NCBI RefSeq assembly: GCF_022095675.1 | Contig: NZ_JAHYSG010000011.1 | Location: forward strand, 1-64,000 | Direction of reading: 5' to 3' | Length of the DNA stretch: 64,000 nucleotides | From: Dactylosporangium sp. AC04546 | GTDB taxonomy: Bacteria; Actinomycetota; Actinomycetes; Mycobacteriales; Micromonosporaceae | Shown: one piece after another, positions 61,941 through 64,000 of the stretch | Layout of the letters: every line of letters starts with the position of its first letter | Numbering within the stretch: the stretch's first letter is position 1 | Notes under the pieces: model-generated | Database searches by the model: none | What the model was told of the DNA's origin: nothing | What the model saw: only the letters and a program-made list of their open reading frames with translations | Translations under genes and position numbers: made by a program

Positions 61941-62579
61941 ATGCACGATCTCCTGCCCGAAGACCTCAAACCGATCCCCGACCACGTCGCGTCGCTGCTC
62001 GCCGCCGCCGCGGCGCCGGCCCGGCCCCACGAGCTCGCCGGCGAGGACGCCGCCGTCGCCGGCTACCGCCGGGTCTACGGCACCGCTCGGCCACCGGGGC
62101 GACGGCGACGGCTGGCGGTGCTCGCGACCCTGACGGCGGTGGGTGTCTCGTTCGGCTCGGCGGCCTACGCCGCGAGCACCGGCCGGCTGCCCGACCCGAT
62201 CCAGCGGACCGTGCACTCCTTCGTGGACGGCGTACCGGCGCCCGCGGTGGCCGAGCCGCCACCCACGCCGGCGTCGACCGGTCCCCGCCCGTCGCCCGCG
62301 TCGGCCGACATCCTGGCGCTGTGCCACGCCTGGGAGGCATTCCGAGCCGACCCGCACTCGCCCCCGGTGACCGGCGCCGACCGGCGCCGCCTCGCGGACG
62401 CCGCCGGCGGCGAGCGCTTCGTCACCGACTACTGCCGGCAACTGCTCAGCGGCCCGTCGACCGCGGCCTCGGCCTCATCGTCGGCGTCGCCGTCGGTTTC
62501 GACGTCGGCGTCGACCAAGCCGGGAAACCCCAGTCCTGGCGTACCCAACGGCAAGAAGCCGAGCCACACCAGCCGCTAG
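61941..62579 (+). CDS. Membrane protein, probable cognate anti-sigma factor
   Basis: The 212-residue protein starts at ATG 61941, behind AGAAGG, one base after the sigma stop. A cytoplasmic N-terminus of about 73 residues, one membrane segment (about 74-93, LAVLATLTAVGVSFGSAAYA) and an external part with Ser/Pro/Thr-rich tail. No zinc-finger HxxxCxxC is present, so the role rests on position and topology (inference). Confidence 0.78.
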   Translation: MHDLLPEDLKPIPDHVASLLAAAAAPARPHELAGEDAAVAGYRRVYGTARPPGRRRRLAVLATLTAVGVSFGSAAYAASTGRLPDPIQRTVHSFVDGVPAPAVAEPPPTPASTGPRPSPASADILALCHAWEAFRADPHSPPVTGADRRRLADAAGGERFVTDYCRQLLSGPSTAASASSSASPSVSTSASTKPGNPSPGVPNGKKPSHTSR

Positions 62580-62873
62580 GGGCCCACACCACCCGGCCAG
62601 CACGCCACGCACCGCCCACGGCCGCAAGGGCCCACGGCCGAATCCGTCACGCCGGCCCAGCCACCCTCAACCGAAAGCGAGCGGGCCACCGGCTCGGGGC
62701 GCCGCTGCCCCTTTTCCGGCCGTCCGTGTCGGTCCGATGCCGCAGTGGGCGACATTTCCGAAATGTCGCCCAAACTGCCGGCCAGCCAGACGCCGACAAT
62801 CACCCCCCCACCGCCAGTGACGTTGGCCGGCATGAGGGTGGATCGACCAACGTCAAGGCCCCGAAGCCGACAG
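62580..62873. other. Intergenic region before the maltose acetyltransferase
   Basis: These ~294 bp hold no gene I can support. Near 62748-62769 a short dyad GGGCGACATTTCCGAAATGTCGCCC (arms GGGCGACATTTC / GAAATGTCGCCC) could be a terminator or operator; the twin TGTAC operators follow. Confidence 0.55.
62748..62772. terminator. Compact 12-bp-arm dyad downstream of the anti-sigma gene
   Basis: GGGCGACATTTC and GAAATGTCGCCC are reverse complements separated by one base. It may end the 58921-62579 operon or serve as an operator; there is no T-run. Confidence 0.55.
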
Positions 62874-62909
62874 TGTACAGATGTACATAGCGAGTGTACG
62901 TTTGTACAC
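62874..62909 (+). promoter_or_regulatory. Two TGTAC palindromes, probable TetR operators
   Basis: TGTACAGATGTACA (62874-62887) and GTGTACGTTTGTACAC (62894-62909) have centres 21 bp apart, two helical turns, so dimers would bind on one face. The second ends one base before the ATG at 62910. The likely binder is the TetR protein encoded at 63470. Confidence 0.75.
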
Positions 62910-63470
62910 ATGACCGAGAAGAGCATGCGCGAGCGGATGCTGGCCGGCGACCTCTACATCGCCGACGACCCGCAGCTCCACCAGGAGTCCGTGCGGGCAC
63001 AGCGGCTCACGCACCGGATCAACACCGCCGATCCGGGCGACCACCCGGCGCTGCTCGCGCTGTACGCCGAGCTGTTCGGGGCGTTCGGCGAAGGAAGCTG
63101 GATCCGGCCACCGATCCAGTGCGACTACGGCTACCAGACCAGGATCGGGGCCCGCAGCTTCGCCAACTGGGGCCTGATCAGCCTCGACGTCGCCACCGTG
63201 ACCATCGGCGACGACGTGCAGATCGGGCCCAACGTGCAGCTGCTCACGGCCACCCACCCGATCGAGCCCGGGCCGCGGCGGGAGAAGTGGGAGGCCGCGC
63301 AGCCCATCGTCATCGGCGACAACGTGTGGCTCGGCGGCGGGGTCATCGTCGGGCCGGGCGTCACGATCGGGGAGAACACCGTCGTCGGGGCCGGGTCGGT
63401 CGTGGTCAAGGACCTGCCGGCCAACGTGGTCGCGGTCGGCTCGCCCGCGCGCGTGATCCGCGAGCTGTGA
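62910..63470 (+). CDS. Maltose/galactoside O-acetyltransferase family
   Basis: The 186-residue protein starts at ATG 62910 (MTEKSMRERMLAGDLY). The family-typical N-terminus MLAGDLYIADDPQL is followed by PPIQCDYGYQTRIGARSFANWG and the left-handed beta-helix (TIGDDVQIGPNVQLLTATHPIEP with the catalytic His, then GDNVWLGGGVIVGPGVTIG). It acetylates a sugar hydroxyl with acetyl-CoA. No ribosome-binding site precedes the start, because the operator palindrome occupies the place; the mRNA may be leaderless. Confidence 0.93.
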   Translation: MTEKSMRERMLAGDLYIADDPQLHQESVRAQRLTHRINTADPGDHPALLALYAELFGAFGEGSWIRPPIQCDYGYQTRIGARSFANWGLISLDVATVTIGDDVQIGPNVQLLTATHPIEPGPRREKWEAAQPIVIGDNVWLGGGVIVGPGVTIGENTVVGAGSVVVKDLPANVVAVGSPARVIREL

Positions 63471-64000
63471 TGCGGCCGCGCCGGCACGACCCGGACCGCA
63501 AGGACCGCATCGTCGACGCCGCGATCGAGGTCATCGCCGAGCACGGCGTCGCCGGGACCACGCACCGGCTGATCGCGGCGGCGGCCGACGTGCCGCTCGG
63601 GTCGCTGACGTACCACTTCACCAGCCTCGACGACCTGCGCGCCCAGGCCTTCCGCAAGCACGCCCAGCTGATGTCCGCGGTGTACGCGGCGCACTTCGAC
63701 GGGGTCGCGACGCGTGAGGAGTTCGTCGAGGCGGTCACCGACCTCATCCACGGCGACGCGGGCGCGGACACGCACGACTGGGCGATCGCCTACGAGCTGT
63801 ACCTCGCCGCCCTCCGCGAGCCGTCCCTCCGCGACGTCACCGAGCACTGGATGCGCACGAGCCGCTCCGTCCTCGAACGGTTCGTCGACCCGACCACCGC
63901 CCGTGGCGTCGACGCGCTCATCGAGGGACTCGTGATGCACAAGACCCTGTCCACCTCGCCGGTGCCGCGGGAGCAGATCCGCGCCATCGTCGCCCGCACC
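63470..64000 (+). CDS. TetR-family transcriptional repressor, partial (3' end beyond window)
   Basis: The start at ATG 63470 overlaps the preceding stop (TGATG). 177 codons are visible. N-terminal DNA-binding domain: RIVDAAIEVIAEHGVAGTTHRLIAAAADVPLGSLTYHFTSLDDLR (split; helix-turn-helix about 29-50). The ligand-binding helical domain follows. With the acetyltransferase it forms a two-gene operon; by position it should repress that operon through the twin palindromes at 62874-62909. Confidence 0.93.
   Translation, partial: MRPRRHDPDRKDRIVDAAIEVIAEHGVAGTTHRLIAAAADVPLGSLTYHFTSLDDLRAQAFRKHAQLMSAVYAAHFDGVATREEFVEAVTDLIHGDAGADTHDWAIAYELYLAALREPSLRDVTEHWMRTSRSVLERFVDPTTARGVDALIEGLVMHKTLSTSPVPREQIRAIVART

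Overview
The window is very GC-rich, uses many GTG starts, and encodes F420-type (LLM) oxidoreductases, a SigB/SigF-type partner-switching locus, DUF4012 and LCP cell-wall proteins and a high-GC cold-shock protein. This points to the chromosome of an actinobacterium, most likely in or near Micromonosporaceae (inference from gene style, not from a marker gene). I see no tRNA, rRNA, CRISPR array, transposase or phage gene. The first and last genes are cut by the window edges.

Left part (1-21.7 kb), mixed regulation and housekeeping: a cut-off membrane protein; a 1289-residue GHKL/HSP90-type ATPase with eight C-terminal repeats of about 66 residues (conflict-system-like); an F420 oxidoreductase; an MFS exporter; a single protein that joins sigma factor, zinc-finger anti-sigma, membrane anchor and an external GH128-like glycosidase; a membrane-anchored M16 peptidase; Tex; a methyltransferase; a quinone-oxidoreductase-like protein; and a short second-type Rho. 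Then comes a stress locus: RsbW-like kinase, STAS antagonist, two small paralogous proteins, CspA and a SigB/F-type sigma factor. A GTTT-N-GGTA promoter-like site precedes the kinase.

Middle (21.9-45.6 kb), a cell-surface polysaccharide cluster: LCP transferase, polytopic membrane proteins, GT2 and GT4 glycosyltransferases, two Wzy/ligase-like proteins, a Wzx flippase, nucleotide-sugar dehydrogenase, DUF4012 protein, Wzc-like tyrosine kinase with a facing LMW phosphatase, a 4-epimerase-like SDR and a PglF/PglE/PglD/PglC-like set. That set could make a UDP-diNAc-bacillosamine-type sugar and load it on undecaprenyl phosphate. Eight genes from 40831 down to 32036 overlap one another and look translationally coupled.

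Right part (45.8-64 kb), metabolism and surface: an APC permease / acetamidase / LLM oxidoreductase operon; a second MFS exporter paralogous to the first; a secreted DUF2334 protein with Ig/FN3 modules beside a collagen-like surface protein whose gene carries 14 perfect 9-bp repeats; a cytoplasmic amide-binding-like sensor divergent from a MarR gene; a secreted HEYGH metalloprotease; an operon with a deacetylase-GT2 fusion, ECF sigma factor and membrane protein; and a maltose acetyltransferase-tetR operon behind two TGTAC-palindrome operators. Intergenic regions hold several strong hairpins and a 25-bp inverted repeat next to nine 8-bp repeats.
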